Assembly: GCF_047238345.1 (NCBI RefSeq)
Contig: NZ_JBDFMQ010000001.1
Location: forward strand, 1,860,001-1,924,000
Source: Shouchella sp047238345
GTDB taxonomy: Bacteria; Bacillota; Bacilli; Bacillales; Bacillaceae_D
Reading direction: 5' to 3'
Length of the DNA stretch: 64,000 nt
Part shown: positions 41,750 to 49,728 of the stretch, one piece after another
How the letters are laid out: each line of letters opens with the position of its first letter
Position numbering within the stretch: position 1 is the first letter of the stretch
Notes under the pieces: generated by a model
Database searches by the model: none
Told to the model about the DNA's origin: nothing
The model's input: only the letters and a program-made list of their open reading frames with translations
Translations under genes and position numbers: made by a program

Positions 41750-42766
41750 ATGGATCGGTATGAAGCGCAACAACATATTGGCAAACTTCTCGTCATCGAT
41801 CTCGGTGAAAAAGGAATGTATTTAGGCGAATTGCTTTCGGTCCTAGCCGAGCCAAAGAAACCTTGGCGTGGAAACGTTCGAATTAAGGCTGTATTAACAT
41901 TGCCTGAATTTATTTTCCAAAACGAAACGATCGCCATTCACGAGATTCCATACGCGGAAGATGATGTGGATACTTTTGCTAGTCAATATTTAAAAACAAA
42001 ATCAACGCACACTCATAATGAATCCTATATCGATTCAATTTTAACAGACTTAAAACGCCGTCACATTCGCTTAAAGAATGACGGATCTCCGTCATCAGCT
42101 GAACTTGAAGCATTAGAAGTATATATTAAAACAATGACTAGCCAAAAGCGGAAGAAAAATCGCTCCTTAACACAAAACGAACAATTGGAAGAAGCGACCA
42201 TTCCAGCTTATATTGAATATACGTTTCACGCTGATGGCCACGACTACTTTCTGAAAGATTCTAAAGGAGATCAACTCCCTTTAACTGCTACACATTTCGA
42301 TTATACGTGGGATCAACAAGGTCATCTCGTATCAGGAAAATATGAAGGAGATGGCATCTTCATTCGCGAAAATGGCAGTCGATTTATCCCGAATGAAGGG
42401 GACTTCATTTTAGTCGATAAGGATCAGTTTAATCCTTATTCTATTTTCAAAACTGAACTCGAGCCAGCTGCTTTACAAGGGTTTGAACACAATCTTGCTT
42501 TGCATCATGTCTCCCATAAAGATTTGGTACACTGCTACAATTCCCTAATTGATCAGCTGTTTCATTCAGATGCCATCTCTACGTTTCAAGGTGTTAATTT
42601 TTTAACCTATCAAACCGATGATCAATTTGTCTTGGTGCAGCACCACTTTAAACGTGAACTTGGTTCAGGTTCTGGCAACAAGCAAGATACGGTGTACGAT
42701 CGCTTTGAATTTACAACCGATAAAGGAAAGCGTACGATTGCCCTTTATACAAATGCGTATCAATAA
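41750..42766 (+). CDS. conserved protein, DUF2777-like
   Basis: 338 residues from the ATG at 41750 (MDRYEAQQHIGKLLVIDLGE), with GGTGAGG upstream; the frame extends 26 codons up through the hairpin. The opening EAQQHIGKLLVIDLGEKGMY and WRGNVRIKAV resemble the DUF2777 family of Bacillus, from memory. A middle charged linker (about residues 80-150) precedes a second beta-rich half (DHFE-type strands, GKYEGDGIFIRENG). The function is unknown. It has its own TATAAT and a shared terminator downstream. Confidence 0.65.
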   Translation: MDRYEAQQHIGKLLVIDLGEKGMYLGELLSVLAEPKKPWRGNVRIKAVLTLPEFIFQNETIAIHEIPYAEDDVDTFASQYLKTKSTHTHNESYIDSILTDLKRRHIRLKNDGSPSSAELEALEVYIKTMTSQKRKKNRSLTQNEQLEEATIPAYIEYTFHADGHDYFLKDSKGDQLPLTATHFDYTWDQQGHLVSGKYEGDGIFIRENGSRFIPNEGDFILVDKDQFNPYSIFKTELEPAALQGFEHNLALHHVSHKDLVHCYNSLIDQLFHSDAISTFQGVNFLTYQTDDQFVLVQHHFKRELGSGSGNKQDTVYDRFEFTTDKGKRTIALYTNAYQ

Positions 42767-42768
42767 AC

Positions 42769-42800
42769 AAAAAGTGTAATCCGGTTGGATTACACTTTTT
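42769..42800. terminator. bidirectional terminator
   Basis: A perfect 14-bp stem (AAAAAGTGTAATCC with its complement) around the loop GGTT, with A and T runs on either side; it serves the DUF2777-like gene and ydbT. Confidence 0.92.
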
Positions 42801-44283
42801 TTATGTCGTCATGTTCGTCTTGATAAGAATACCATCCATAGAGTTGATCGCCTGTTTCTTCACTTATATCTTTTACCGCGAACGATTTCCCTGCCATGCT
42901 TGATTGTACATTTAGCTCAAACGTGGCCAAGTCTTTCCTTCTTTGTAACAGTGAAACTTGCTTTGTTGCGGACTGGATTTTTCGTTTTCGTGAAATAATT
43001 AATGACTGCCCAATGGTTCGGTATCGCATCCATACGTACGAGCCACCAGCACCAGCACCGGCATCTTTGTATTGCAACCAAGCTAATAGTGCCGCTAGTG
43101 CAACGACAATGAGTCCAATAAGTCCGATTAATCCCCAAAGATAAATTGCTACACCTGTTAGAATCACTGGAAAACTAAGCATACGAATGAAAAATCGAAT
43201 CGCCGCACGTTTTGGGGCGGAAGCTAACGGTGTATCAATCGCATAGTCTGGGACAATCGTTTGTAGAAATTGATGCAGATCACGCTTATGAATCAACGGA
43301 ACGAGCAACGTTGAACCCTGTTCACTGTTATTGCCACCGCCAGCTGATTCTACATAGACCGAAACGAAGCCAAATGGTTGACGAATGACGCTACGAATCA
43401 CCCGTATCGCCGTAATGCGGCTATAAGCAAGCGTAAGTTGACGCTTTTCGAGTAAACCTCTTTGTATGACTAACTCTTTATCGTATGTCTCGATTGTGAA
43501 ATTTCCGTACGTTACGATTGTAATCAAACTCGATATAAGCCATGAAAGCAAAATGACTGCTATCGCGATAAAAATGAGAAATAAAACACTTAAACTGACT
43601 ACTGCATCAAATGTGTCTTCATAAAAAGAGTCTGGAATAAACTGAGCGGTTTGTGAGAGAAGCGCGGCTACAGCGGAAAGCACAATTCCGACACTACTTG
43701 ACGTTAATGCAGTATAGATGAGTCGTTTCTTACCTAAACGCCAAACAGAATGAGGTTCTTGTTCAAAAAACGTCGCTTCTTCCTCTTGTTGTTCTTCGCC
43801 GAACGCTGATTCCTCTTTATCGGTCTCAGTAGGTTCAGCCGAACGTACTGGTTCTTTTAATAACAGTGAACGGATATGGTTCGCTTCTGCTCGTGTTACA
43901 GCAACAAGTTCAGCCTCAGCCTCCATTCCCCCGCCAGCCGTATCAATGTTTACTTTCACTAAGCCAAACATACGCTGCAACAATCCAGCCGAAATATTTA
44001 TGGCTTGAACACGTTTTTTTTGAATGTAACGTTTCTTTTTTATAAACACACCTTGTTCAATATACAACTCGCCTTCAACAAGCGAATAGCGGAATTTATA
44101 CCAGCCTAGCCAGCTAAATCCGACAGAAATAAGAATGAGTGCTGCAAATGCGATAAAAAAGATCCATAAAACACCTTGAAAAAAAGCGATAATGGCAAAC
44201 GGAACCGCAAGCTGAACTAAACCTCGAGCAGCGTTAATAAAGATGGCCGCGGCATGTTGGCGTTTTAACTCATTCATCTTCAT
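42790..44283 (-). CDS. ydbT: YdbT, membrane protein with bacterial PH-like domains
   Basis: 497 residues from an ATG at 44283 (or 44277), overlapping the end of ydbS, so coupled. Hydrophobic pairs at about 20-55, 195-215, 230-265 and 380-420 alternate with three bPH2 domains: YSLVEGELYIEQGVFIKKKRYI, NFTIETYDKELVIQRGLLEK and MRYRTIGQSLIISRKRKI. The ydbST pair is sigma-W controlled in B. subtilis and linked to resistance to amylocyclicin-type bacteriocins. No sigma-W promoter of that quality is visible upstream here. Confidence 0.9.
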   Translation of the reverse strand: MKMNELKRQHAAAIFINAARGLVQLAVPFAIIAFFQGVLWIFFIAFAALILISVGFSWLGWYKFRYSLVEGELYIEQGVFIKKKRYIQKKRVQAINISAGLLQRMFGLVKVNIDTAGGGMEAEAELVAVTRAEANHIRSLLLKEPVRSAEPTETDKEESAFGEEQQEEEATFFEQEPHSVWRLGKKRLIYTALTSSSVGIVLSAVAALLSQTAQFIPDSFYEDTFDAVVSLSVLFLIFIAIAVILLSWLISSLITIVTYGNFTIETYDKELVIQRGLLEKRQLTLAYSRITAIRVIRSVIRQPFGFVSVYVESAGGGNNSEQGSTLLVPLIHKRDLHQFLQTIVPDYAIDTPLASAPKRAAIRFFIRMLSFPVILTGVAIYLWGLIGLIGLIVVALAALLAWLQYKDAGAGAGGSYVWMRYRTIGQSLIISRKRKIQSATKQVSLLQRRKDLATFELNVQSSMAGKSFAVKDISEETGDQLYGWYSYQDEHDDIKKV

Positions 44284-44752
44284 GCACCGATGCAAGCGAC
44301 GCAATTTGATCCCTCAACGCGTCTGCATCATCAATAAAGAGAGTTGGAATCTGGTGAGTTGTAGCGGCTGTTGTAATGGAGACTGCCGACATTTTGTAGC
44401 GTTGTAAAATCGGTCCTTGCTCTGTATCAACATGTTGAACGCGGACCATCGGTACAAGGGTTCTTCTAACAATAATCACACCTTGTTGAATATCAATTTC
44501 GTCTTCAAACACCTCATAGCGAAACCGATACCATTGTATTTTTGGCCAAATAAGAATACGAACCGTTCCATATAAAACGACAAAACCAGCAAAAGCCCAA
44601 GTTAGCCAAGCGTAAAACGATTCAAATATGTATAACTGAACAAAATAATAAACAACTGGAACGAGAGCAAAAAATAACGTATCAATCGAATTTTGAATGC
44701 GCCATACTTGAACAGCTTTTTTCGGTAAGCGTAATTCCGGTTGCTTTCGCAT
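44270..44752 (-). CDS. ydbS: YdbS, PH-like membrane protein
   Basis: 160 residues. Two hydrophobic segments at about 20-42 and 47-68 lead into a bPH2 domain (YRFRYEVFEDEIDIQQGVIIVRRTLVPMVRVQHVDTEQGPILQRY), the standard YdbS layout. It starts at 44752 behind AGGAGGG and overlaps ydbT. It probably forms a membrane complex with YdbT. A terminator-like hairpin separates it from the gene upstream. Confidence 0.9.
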   Translation of the reverse strand: MRKQPELRLPKKAVQVWRIQNSIDTLFFALVPVVYYFVQLYIFESFYAWLTWAFAGFVVLYGTVRILIWPKIQWYRFRYEVFEDEIDIQQGVIIVRRTLVPMVRVQHVDTEQGPILQRYKMSAVSITTAATTHQIPTLFIDDADALRDQIASLASVHEDE

Positions 44753-44776
44753 GCCATCCCTCCTATAGATAATGGA

Positions 44777-44809
44777 AAGAATAACGTGTCGTTACGACAC
44801 GTTATTCTT
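44777..44809 (-). terminator. terminator after the 71-residue gene
   Basis: A 15-bp perfect stem (core AATAACGTGTCG with CGACACGTTATT) and a 3-base loop. The T run is weak (TTCTTTCC on the minus strand). It lies between the 71-residue gene and ydbS and overlaps the stop codon. Confidence 0.7.
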
Positions 44810-45017
44810 CATCTGTTATATGCGTAATCGTAACGCCTTTTTCTTCAAGCCATGTTAACAGCTGTTTATTTTCTTCTTGATCATAAAGCAAGCCGATTGA
44901 GGGCACAATCTCCACTTCTTCTAAATGACCTGAAGAAGCGTCGTCAATCATTTCAACAAGATCCTCTTTTCCTTCTTTTTCTAACTTTTCTCTAAGAACC
45001 GTAATGGTTGGTGTCAT
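44802..45017 (-). CDS. 71-residue acidic protein, partner of ypgR
   Basis: 71 residues from 45017 with AAGGAG upstream, 13 bases after ypgR. It is an alpha/beta text with many acidic residues (KLEKEGKEDLVEMIDDASSG, LTWLEEKGVTITHITDEE) and no Cys. The last half recalls a small Nfu/thioredoxin-fold strand-helix pattern, but I do not recognise a family. The tight spacing to ypgR suggests a shared role. Confidence 0.65.
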   Translation of the reverse strand: MTPTITVLREKLEKEGKEDLVEMIDDASSGHLEEVEIVPSIGLLYDQEENKQLLTWLEEKGVTITHITDEE

Positions 45018-45030
45018 GATTGTGCTCCTT

Positions 45031-46146
45031 CTATTTGTTTCGTGCTTCCGTCATTTGTTTCCAAACAGAACCTTTTGCAGCTTCCCCACCTTGAATTCGT
45101 TCTAACGCCATTTTCACTTGCAACGCTACTTCAAATTCTGGGTCGCCTTCGGCTGCTTGTAAAGCTGGAATCGCTTCTTCTGTTCCCACTTCATACAAAA
45201 ACATGGCTGCGCGCCAGCGAACAATTTTGCTTTGATCTTGTAAAGAAGCGACCATCGCAGGGATGCCTTTTTCAGATCCAATATCCGACATGCAGTCTCC
45301 TGCAGTTCGACGTACGGTCACAGATGGATCAGTTAAAGCTCGTTCTAGAAGCGGTAGCACGCTTTCTGTTTCAATCATACCTAAATACATTGTTGCTAAA
45401 CGACGAATCGATGCTTTTTCATCCTTTAACGCCACCTCTAAAACAGGGATATCTTTTTCTTTCGGATCCATTTGTTCTAACGAAGCATAGCGGTTTTTCC
45501 AATCAGGATCTTGGAGCATCTCTATCGTTACTTCTTTAAAACGAGCTGCAAACGCTTCTGCAGCTTCTTTTTCCCCTTGTGCAAGTTTCACTAAGCTATG
45601 AAGGCGACTTTCTGTATACGCTGCTTCAAGTTCTGATGTCACTTCATCCGCAACGTACTCAAGTTCTCCATAACGAGGTGCTTGGTCAGCCCACTTCCGC
45701 TCTAACACCACGTTATCGCCAGGTTGCTCTGCATCAGCAATTGCTTGAACAAATCGGTCTGGCAACGCACGTCTTACCTCACGTTCATCATCGGTTACTT
45801 TCACTTGCATCGGAATGTTCTTAAACATTTGCACTTGAACTTGCACTTCACCGAAGCCATCTTGAACAACCGCCTCTTGGCTCTGTTCAGATGCTTCTCC
45901 GAATAAAGCACGAATTTGCGGAAGGACCACTTTCCAATCCGCTTTTGGGTAGCGATCAACTGCTAAAAAATCCCCCACATGGTAGACGGCTTTAATTCCT
46001 TCTAGCCCAAGAATTGCTTGGACAAATGAAGGCGCTTGATCTTTGTTCTTTTCGTTATACGTTGTACTTGCGCCTCCATGTGATTCACTTAAATTTAATT
46101 TCATCGTATTCGGACTCGGTGTTGGTTCAATCGAACGGATAAACAT
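45031..46146 (-). CDS. ypgR: YpgR, NfuA-N-like domain with HEAT repeats (conserved virulence factor C family)
   Basis: 371 residues. Residues 1-85 are a NifU/Nfu N-terminal type domain (IEPTPSPNTMKLNLSES, GIKAVYHVGDFLAVDRYPKADW). Residues about 210-355 are HEAT-like repeats (VLEVALKDEKASIRRLATMYLG, LLERALTDPSVTVRRTAGDCMSDIG, ALQAAEGDPEFEVALQVKMALERI). This is the YpgR/CvfC arrangement. The Nfu part here has no cluster cysteine pair, so it is probably a protein-binding module. The start at 46146 has AAGGAGG. Confidence 0.88.
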   Translation of the reverse strand: MFIRSIEPTPSPNTMKLNLSESHGGASTTYNEKNKDQAPSFVQAILGLEGIKAVYHVGDFLAVDRYPKADWKVVLPQIRALFGEASEQSQEAVVQDGFGEVQVQVQMFKNIPMQVKVTDDEREVRRALPDRFVQAIADAEQPGDNVVLERKWADQAPRYGELEYVADEVTSELEAAYTESRLHSLVKLAQGEKEAAEAFAARFKEVTIEMLQDPDWKNRYASLEQMDPKEKDIPVLEVALKDEKASIRRLATMYLGMIETESVLPLLERALTDPSVTVRRTAGDCMSDIGSEKGIPAMVASLQDQSKIVRWRAAMFLYEVGTEEAIPALQAAEGDPEFEVALQVKMALERIQGGEAAKGSVWKQMTEARNK

Positions 46147-46289
46147 GATTTTCCTCCTTGAGGCTTTATTCTCAGCTAAATCTTAACATGTCTATTTGCC
46201 CTTTACCAGCCGAATGCCTCCTTCTGTTCATTCTAGTTCCCTAACTGCTCCTGCATCTGTTACAATACAAGAAAGGAGGCTTCATAACG

Positions 46290-47015
46290 ATGAGATTTGC
46301 TTTTTTATCTGATATTCATGGAAACGCAACCGCTTTGGAAGCAGTCTTAAATGACTTGCAAACCCAACAAATTGACGAGATTTACATACTAGGTGACCTA
46401 TGCTTTCGAGGTCCAGAACCAAAGCGTGTCATCGAACTAATCCAAGGTTCAGGGGCAAAAGTGTTAAAAGGAAATGCGGATGAATGGCTCATTCGTGGAT
46501 TTAAAGATGGCGAAATTCCTAAAGAACGCCTTGACCTATTTCAAAAAGAACGAGATTGGACATTAAGCCGTTTAGATCAAGAAGATTTAGACTATCTAAA
46601 GAATCTTCCAACGGAATTTGTTATTGATGATGGTCAAGATTTAATCGTTCATGCCTTTCATGCAACGCCATCTAGCCTTTTTGATGTTGTTCCATTAGAC
46701 GATTCTAGTAAGATTGAAAATGAACTCATGATTCGTGATGAAGCGGATATTTATATTTATGGTCACACGCATCATCCATACGTTCGTAGTATTCACGGAA
46801 AGAACGTTGTCAATACAGGATCAGTTGGTATGCCGTTTGACGGACATCCTCTTTCTTCTTATATTATCATCGACATTGAAGACGGGAATCACTCCATTCA
46901 ATTAAAGCGTGTGCCCTATAATCGTGAACATGTTGTAGAAATTTATAAACAAAGTGGCTACCCTAATATTGAAGAAATGGGTGCGGTGATCTACTACGCT
47001 GTGCAGCCAAAATAA
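46290..47015 (+). CDS. calcineurin-like metallophosphoesterase
   Basis: 241 residues. The metal motifs are complete: FLSDIHGNATALEAVL (DxH), YILGDLCFRGPEP (GDxxxxG), LKGNADEW (GNxD), HAFHATP and YGHTHHPYVR (GHTH). The family includes YfcE and diadenosine-type phosphatases; the substrate cannot be told. It starts at 46290 behind AAAGGAGG and is convergent with the redox operon on the other strand. Confidence 0.88.
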   Translation: MRFAFLSDIHGNATALEAVLNDLQTQQIDEIYILGDLCFRGPEPKRVIELIQGSGAKVLKGNADEWLIRGFKDGEIPKERLDLFQKERDWTLSRLDQEDLDYLKNLPTEFVIDDGQDLIVHAFHATPSSLFDVVPLDDSSKIENELMIRDEADIYIYGHTHHPYVRSIHGKNVVNTGSVGMPFDGHPLSSYIIIDIEDGNHSIQLKRVPYNREHVVEIYKQSGYPNIEEMGAVIYYAVQPK

Positions 47016-47016
47016 T

Positions 47017-47057
47017 AAAAACAAAGCTTGTCCCTTATACGGACAAGCTTTGTTTTT
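47017..47057. terminator. bidirectional terminator
   Basis: A perfect 17-bp stem (AAAAACAAAGCTTGTCC with its complement) around a 7-base loop, between convergent genes. Confidence 0.93.
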
Positions 47058-47465
47058 TTAAATCATTGCGGCTAGTCCTGTCATGATCTCTGAAATAAGC
47101 GCATCTTCTCCATACGTTTTCGTAACATTCCCTTGCCGATCAAGCAACACCGTTGTTGGCACACCTCTGCAACCAAACTGATCATACACCTTTGTTCCTT
47201 CATCTTGTAAAACAAGAAAGTCATGATCATGCTGCTTTAACCATTGCTGTAGGTCAACATCCCCTTCTCGTCCGGTAACATTAATGGTCACAAAACAAAG
47301 TTGATCTTCATCCAACGTCTTGTATAGAGCACGTTTATCATGTAAATCCCGATAGGAATCAGGACACCAAGACGTCCAAAATGTAATCATAACCGGACGA
47401 CCTTTCGCTTTCTCGTGAAGACTCCATATTTGATTGCTTCCTAACTCTTTTAATTCAACATTCAT
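47058..47465 (-). CDS. thioredoxin-fold protein with single active-site cysteine
   Basis: 135 residues of TlpA/ResA-like fold: VMITFWTSWCPDSYRDLHDKRAL, then TINVTGREGDVDLQQWL and the cis-Pro loop CRGVPTTVLLDRQG. The usual CxxC is CPDS here: the second Cys is Ser, so a simple disulfide reductase mechanism is not available. A Cys before the cis-Pro (FGCRGVP) could substitute or bind a thiol. No signal peptide. It is the last gene of the redox run, 41 bases after brxA. Confidence 0.82.
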   Translation of the reverse strand: MNVELKELGSNQIWSLHEKAKGRPVMITFWTSWCPDSYRDLHDKRALYKTLDEDQLCFVTINVTGREGDVDLQQWLKQHDHDFLVLQDEGTKVYDQFGCRGVPTTVLLDRQGNVTKTYGEDALISEIMTGLAAMI

Positions 47466-47506
47466 AATTACACTCCTAAGAAAAAAACGTTCTTATAAAA
47501 GAACGT

Positions 47507-47938
47507 TTAGCAATGTTCATTATACGCAGTAGCAAGATTACGAATAATGTCTTCTGGCTCTACACCTTCAATTTGTTCACGAGGAATAAAATGAACCACT
47601 TCATTTCCTTTAAGCAGTGCCATTGAAGGTGAAGAAGGGGCGTATTCAGGAAATTTCTCCCGCATTTGAGCCGTCGCATCACGATCTTGACCTGCAAATA
47701 CCGTCACAAGTTGATCTGGCGTTCGGTCATGTTGAAGTGAATAAATGGCAGACGGACGAGCAAGCCCAGCTGCACATCCACATACAGAGTTAATAAATAC
47801 AAGGGTTGTACCTTCTGCGTTACCCATGTACTGATCGACTTCATCAGCTGTTTTCAACTCCTGAAAACCTGCATCTGTTAATTCTTTTCTCATTGGTAAT
47901 ACAACTTGGCGCATATATTCTTCATAGGCCGTTGACAT
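47507..47938 (-). CDS. brxA: bacilliredoxin BrxA (YphP)
   Basis: 143 residues. The active site CGC (NSVCGCAAGLARP) and the ends VTVFAGQDRDATAQMREKF and PSSPSMALLKGNEVVHFIPR are nearly the same as in B. subtilis YphP. BrxA removes bacillithiol from S-bacillithiolated proteins after oxidative or hypochlorite stress. Its start overlaps the thioredoxin-like gene by 17 bases, with AAGGAGGG inside that gene. B. subtilis brxA stands elsewhere, so this operon is a different arrangement. Confidence 0.95.
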   Translation of the reverse strand: MSTAYEEYMRQVVLPMRKELTDAGFQELKTADEVDQYMGNAEGTTLVFINSVCGCAAGLARPSAIYSLQHDRTPDQLVTVFAGQDRDATAQMREKFPEYAPSSPSMALLKGNEVVHFIPREQIEGVEPEDIIRNLATAYNEHC

Positions 47939-48248
47939 CTCGTGTTCCCTCCTTTAAAAGTCTCTGTAAATCGACAACAGAATCAAACCGATACGTTCGA
48001 TTTTGAAGTCTTCCATCTTTATAATAAATCATCGCAGGCACACTTTCAATTTGATTGCTTTGAGCAAATTGAGGTGCAAGCTGAATGTTTAGTTTGGAGA
48101 TTGCTTCTATATCTTCTAGCTGTTCCACAATTTGTAGCATTTGTTCGGCTAATTGACACGTACCACAAAATGGAGATGAAGCATATAGCCAACCTGTCCA
48201 GCCGTCTTGTAACTGACTCGCTAGCTGCTCGACCGTTACGTCATTCAT
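47922..48248 (-). CDS. thioredoxin-like protein, CGTC active site
   Basis: 108 residues from the ATG at 48248. The active site is FCGTCQLAEQML with a dithiol CxxC, followed by the cis-Pro strand IESVPAMIYYKDGRL. The N-terminus is short and resembles YusE-type thioredoxin-like proteins of Bacillus. It overlaps the rnz stop by 8 bases and brxA by 17 bases. A likely partner or reductant for BrxA, inferred from position only. Confidence 0.85.
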   Translation of the reverse strand: MNDVTVEQLASQLQDGWTGWLYASSPFCGTCQLAEQMLQIVEQLEDIEAISKLNIQLAPQFAQSNQIESVPAMIYYKDGRLQNRTYRFDSVVDLQRLLKEGTRDVNGL

Positions 48249-49182
48249 GACAAGATAACTCACCTTTCTTAGATAACGTTAAAACAAGAAAATCATAGGC
48301 AACGAACACCTTCTCAAACGACGATTTTGCTTCCATAACATATTCGTTTTCATCTCGAGCATATCGTGAAGAAATATGAGTGAACACGAGGTTGTGGACG
48401 TTTGCGGCTTTAGCCATTTTGGCGGTATCTTGAATCGTGGAATGACCAAAATCACTCGCATGTGCTTGTTGATCAGATGCAAATGTCGCTTCATGAATAA
48501 GGGCATCTGCATTTTTTGCATAAGAAATCACCGTTTCAGTCGGAGCTGTATCCCCACAAATCACAACAGTCCTCCCTGCTGATGGTGCCTCTACATACTC
48601 TTTGCCATTTAACCACTCACCTGTTTCGAGTTGAACCGTTTCCCCTTTTTTTATTGCTGCATACAAAGGACCAGGAGACACGCCTTTTTGTTTTAATGCT
48701 TCAACATGAAGTCGACCAGGCTTTGCTTCTTCTTCAATTCTGAAACCAAAGCTTTGAACAGGATGCTGTAGCATAAATACAGAAACCGTACATGCCCCTA
48801 TTTGAAACGAACTCGCTTCCTCAAGTTCGATAATACGAAGCTCATATTTAAGCGTCGTATTTGTTGTTGCTAGGGACATTTGAATATACGCTTTTAACCC
48901 AACTGGTCCATAAACTGTAAGAGGCATCCTTCCTCCTTGAAAAGAGCGACTACTTAACAGTCCTGGTAACCCATATAAATGGTCGCCATGGAGATGACTA
49001 ATAAAAATTGTTGAGATCGCCGGAATACTTAATTTTGAATGTAAAAACTGGTGTTGTGTAGCTTCTCCACAATCAAATAGCCAGACGTCTCCTTTATGTT
49101 CCAAGAAACGGAGCGCAAGTGCACTGACATTGCGTTTTTTTGCTGGTACACCTGCTCCTGTACCTAAAAAGTGGAATTCCAT
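48241..49182 (-). CDS. rnz: ribonuclease Z
   Basis: 313 residues from the ATG at 49182, one base after the stop of the upstream gene; no strong ribosome site, so probably coupled. The metal motif is FISHLHGDHLYGLPGL, with Asp in DTAPTETV, His in HEATF and FTHISSRY. The start MEFHFLGTGAGVPAKKRNV and length (about 307 in B. subtilis) fit. RNase Z cuts the 3' trailer from tRNA precursors lacking CCA. Confidence 0.95.
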   Translation of the reverse strand: MEFHFLGTGAGVPAKKRNVSALALRFLEHKGDVWLFDCGEATQHQFLHSKLSIPAISTIFISHLHGDHLYGLPGLLSSRSFQGGRMPLTVYGPVGLKAYIQMSLATTNTTLKYELRIIELEEASSFQIGACTVSVFMLQHPVQSFGFRIEEEAKPGRLHVEALKQKGVSPGPLYAAIKKGETVQLETGEWLNGKEYVEAPSAGRTVVICGDTAPTETVISYAKNADALIHEATFASDQQAHASDFGHSTIQDTAKMAKAANVHNLVFTHISSRYARDENEYVMEAKSSFEKVFVAYDFLVLTLSKKGELSCHE

Positions 49183-49183
49183 C

Positions 49184-49708
49184 TTAGCGCGCCGCCAACC
49201 TATCTGCAAATGCTTTTGCGTAAGGTGGCAAATCAGGTGGTCGCCGACTCGAAACAATGTGGCCATCTTCAATAACCGCTACATCATGCCATTCTGCACC
49301 AGCATTTACCATATCATCTTTAATACCAGGTGTACTTGTTACTCGTCGACCTTGTAAAATATTCGCTGAGATTAACACCCAGCCGGCATGACAGATTTGA
49401 CCGATTGGCTTCTGGTCTTTGTCCATCTTCTTTACAATTGTTAACAGATCCTCATAACGTCGAAGTTTATCTGGTGCCCATCCTCCCGGTATAAGAATGC
49501 CATCATAGTCATCTGCTTGAACATCCGCAAATGCGTAGTCAGCTTTTGCTGGTACACCGTATTTTCCAATATACGTTTTTCCTTTTTCTAACCCAACGAG
49601 GTCAACCGTTGCACCTTCTTCTTGCAAGCGTAGAATTGGATACCAAAGCTCTAAGTCTTCAAATTCTTCATCAACAGCAGCAAGAATGGTTTTTCCTTCT
49701 AATCTCAT
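49184..49708 (-). CDS. PfpI/DJ-1 family protein
   Basis: 174 residues. Nucleophile elbow: GQICHAGWVLISAN, with the Cys-His pair; the acid is in the first half (AVDEEFEDLELWYP). PfpI-like proteins act as glyoxalases or deglycases in some species, with debated activity. It starts at 49708 behind GAGAGGG and runs directly into rnz (TAA, G, ATG), so the two are one transcript. It lies 20 bases after ilvA. Confidence 0.9.
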   Translation of the reverse strand: MRLEGKTILAAVDEEFEDLELWYPILRLQEEGATVDLVGLEKGKTYIGKYGVPAKADYAFADVQADDYDGILIPGGWAPDKLRRYEDLLTIVKKMDKDQKPIGQICHAGWVLISANILQGRRVTSTPGIKDDMVNAGAEWHDVAVIEDGHIVSSRRPPDLPPYAKAFADRLAAR

Positions 49709-49728
49709 TTTTTCACCTTTCCCTCTCG

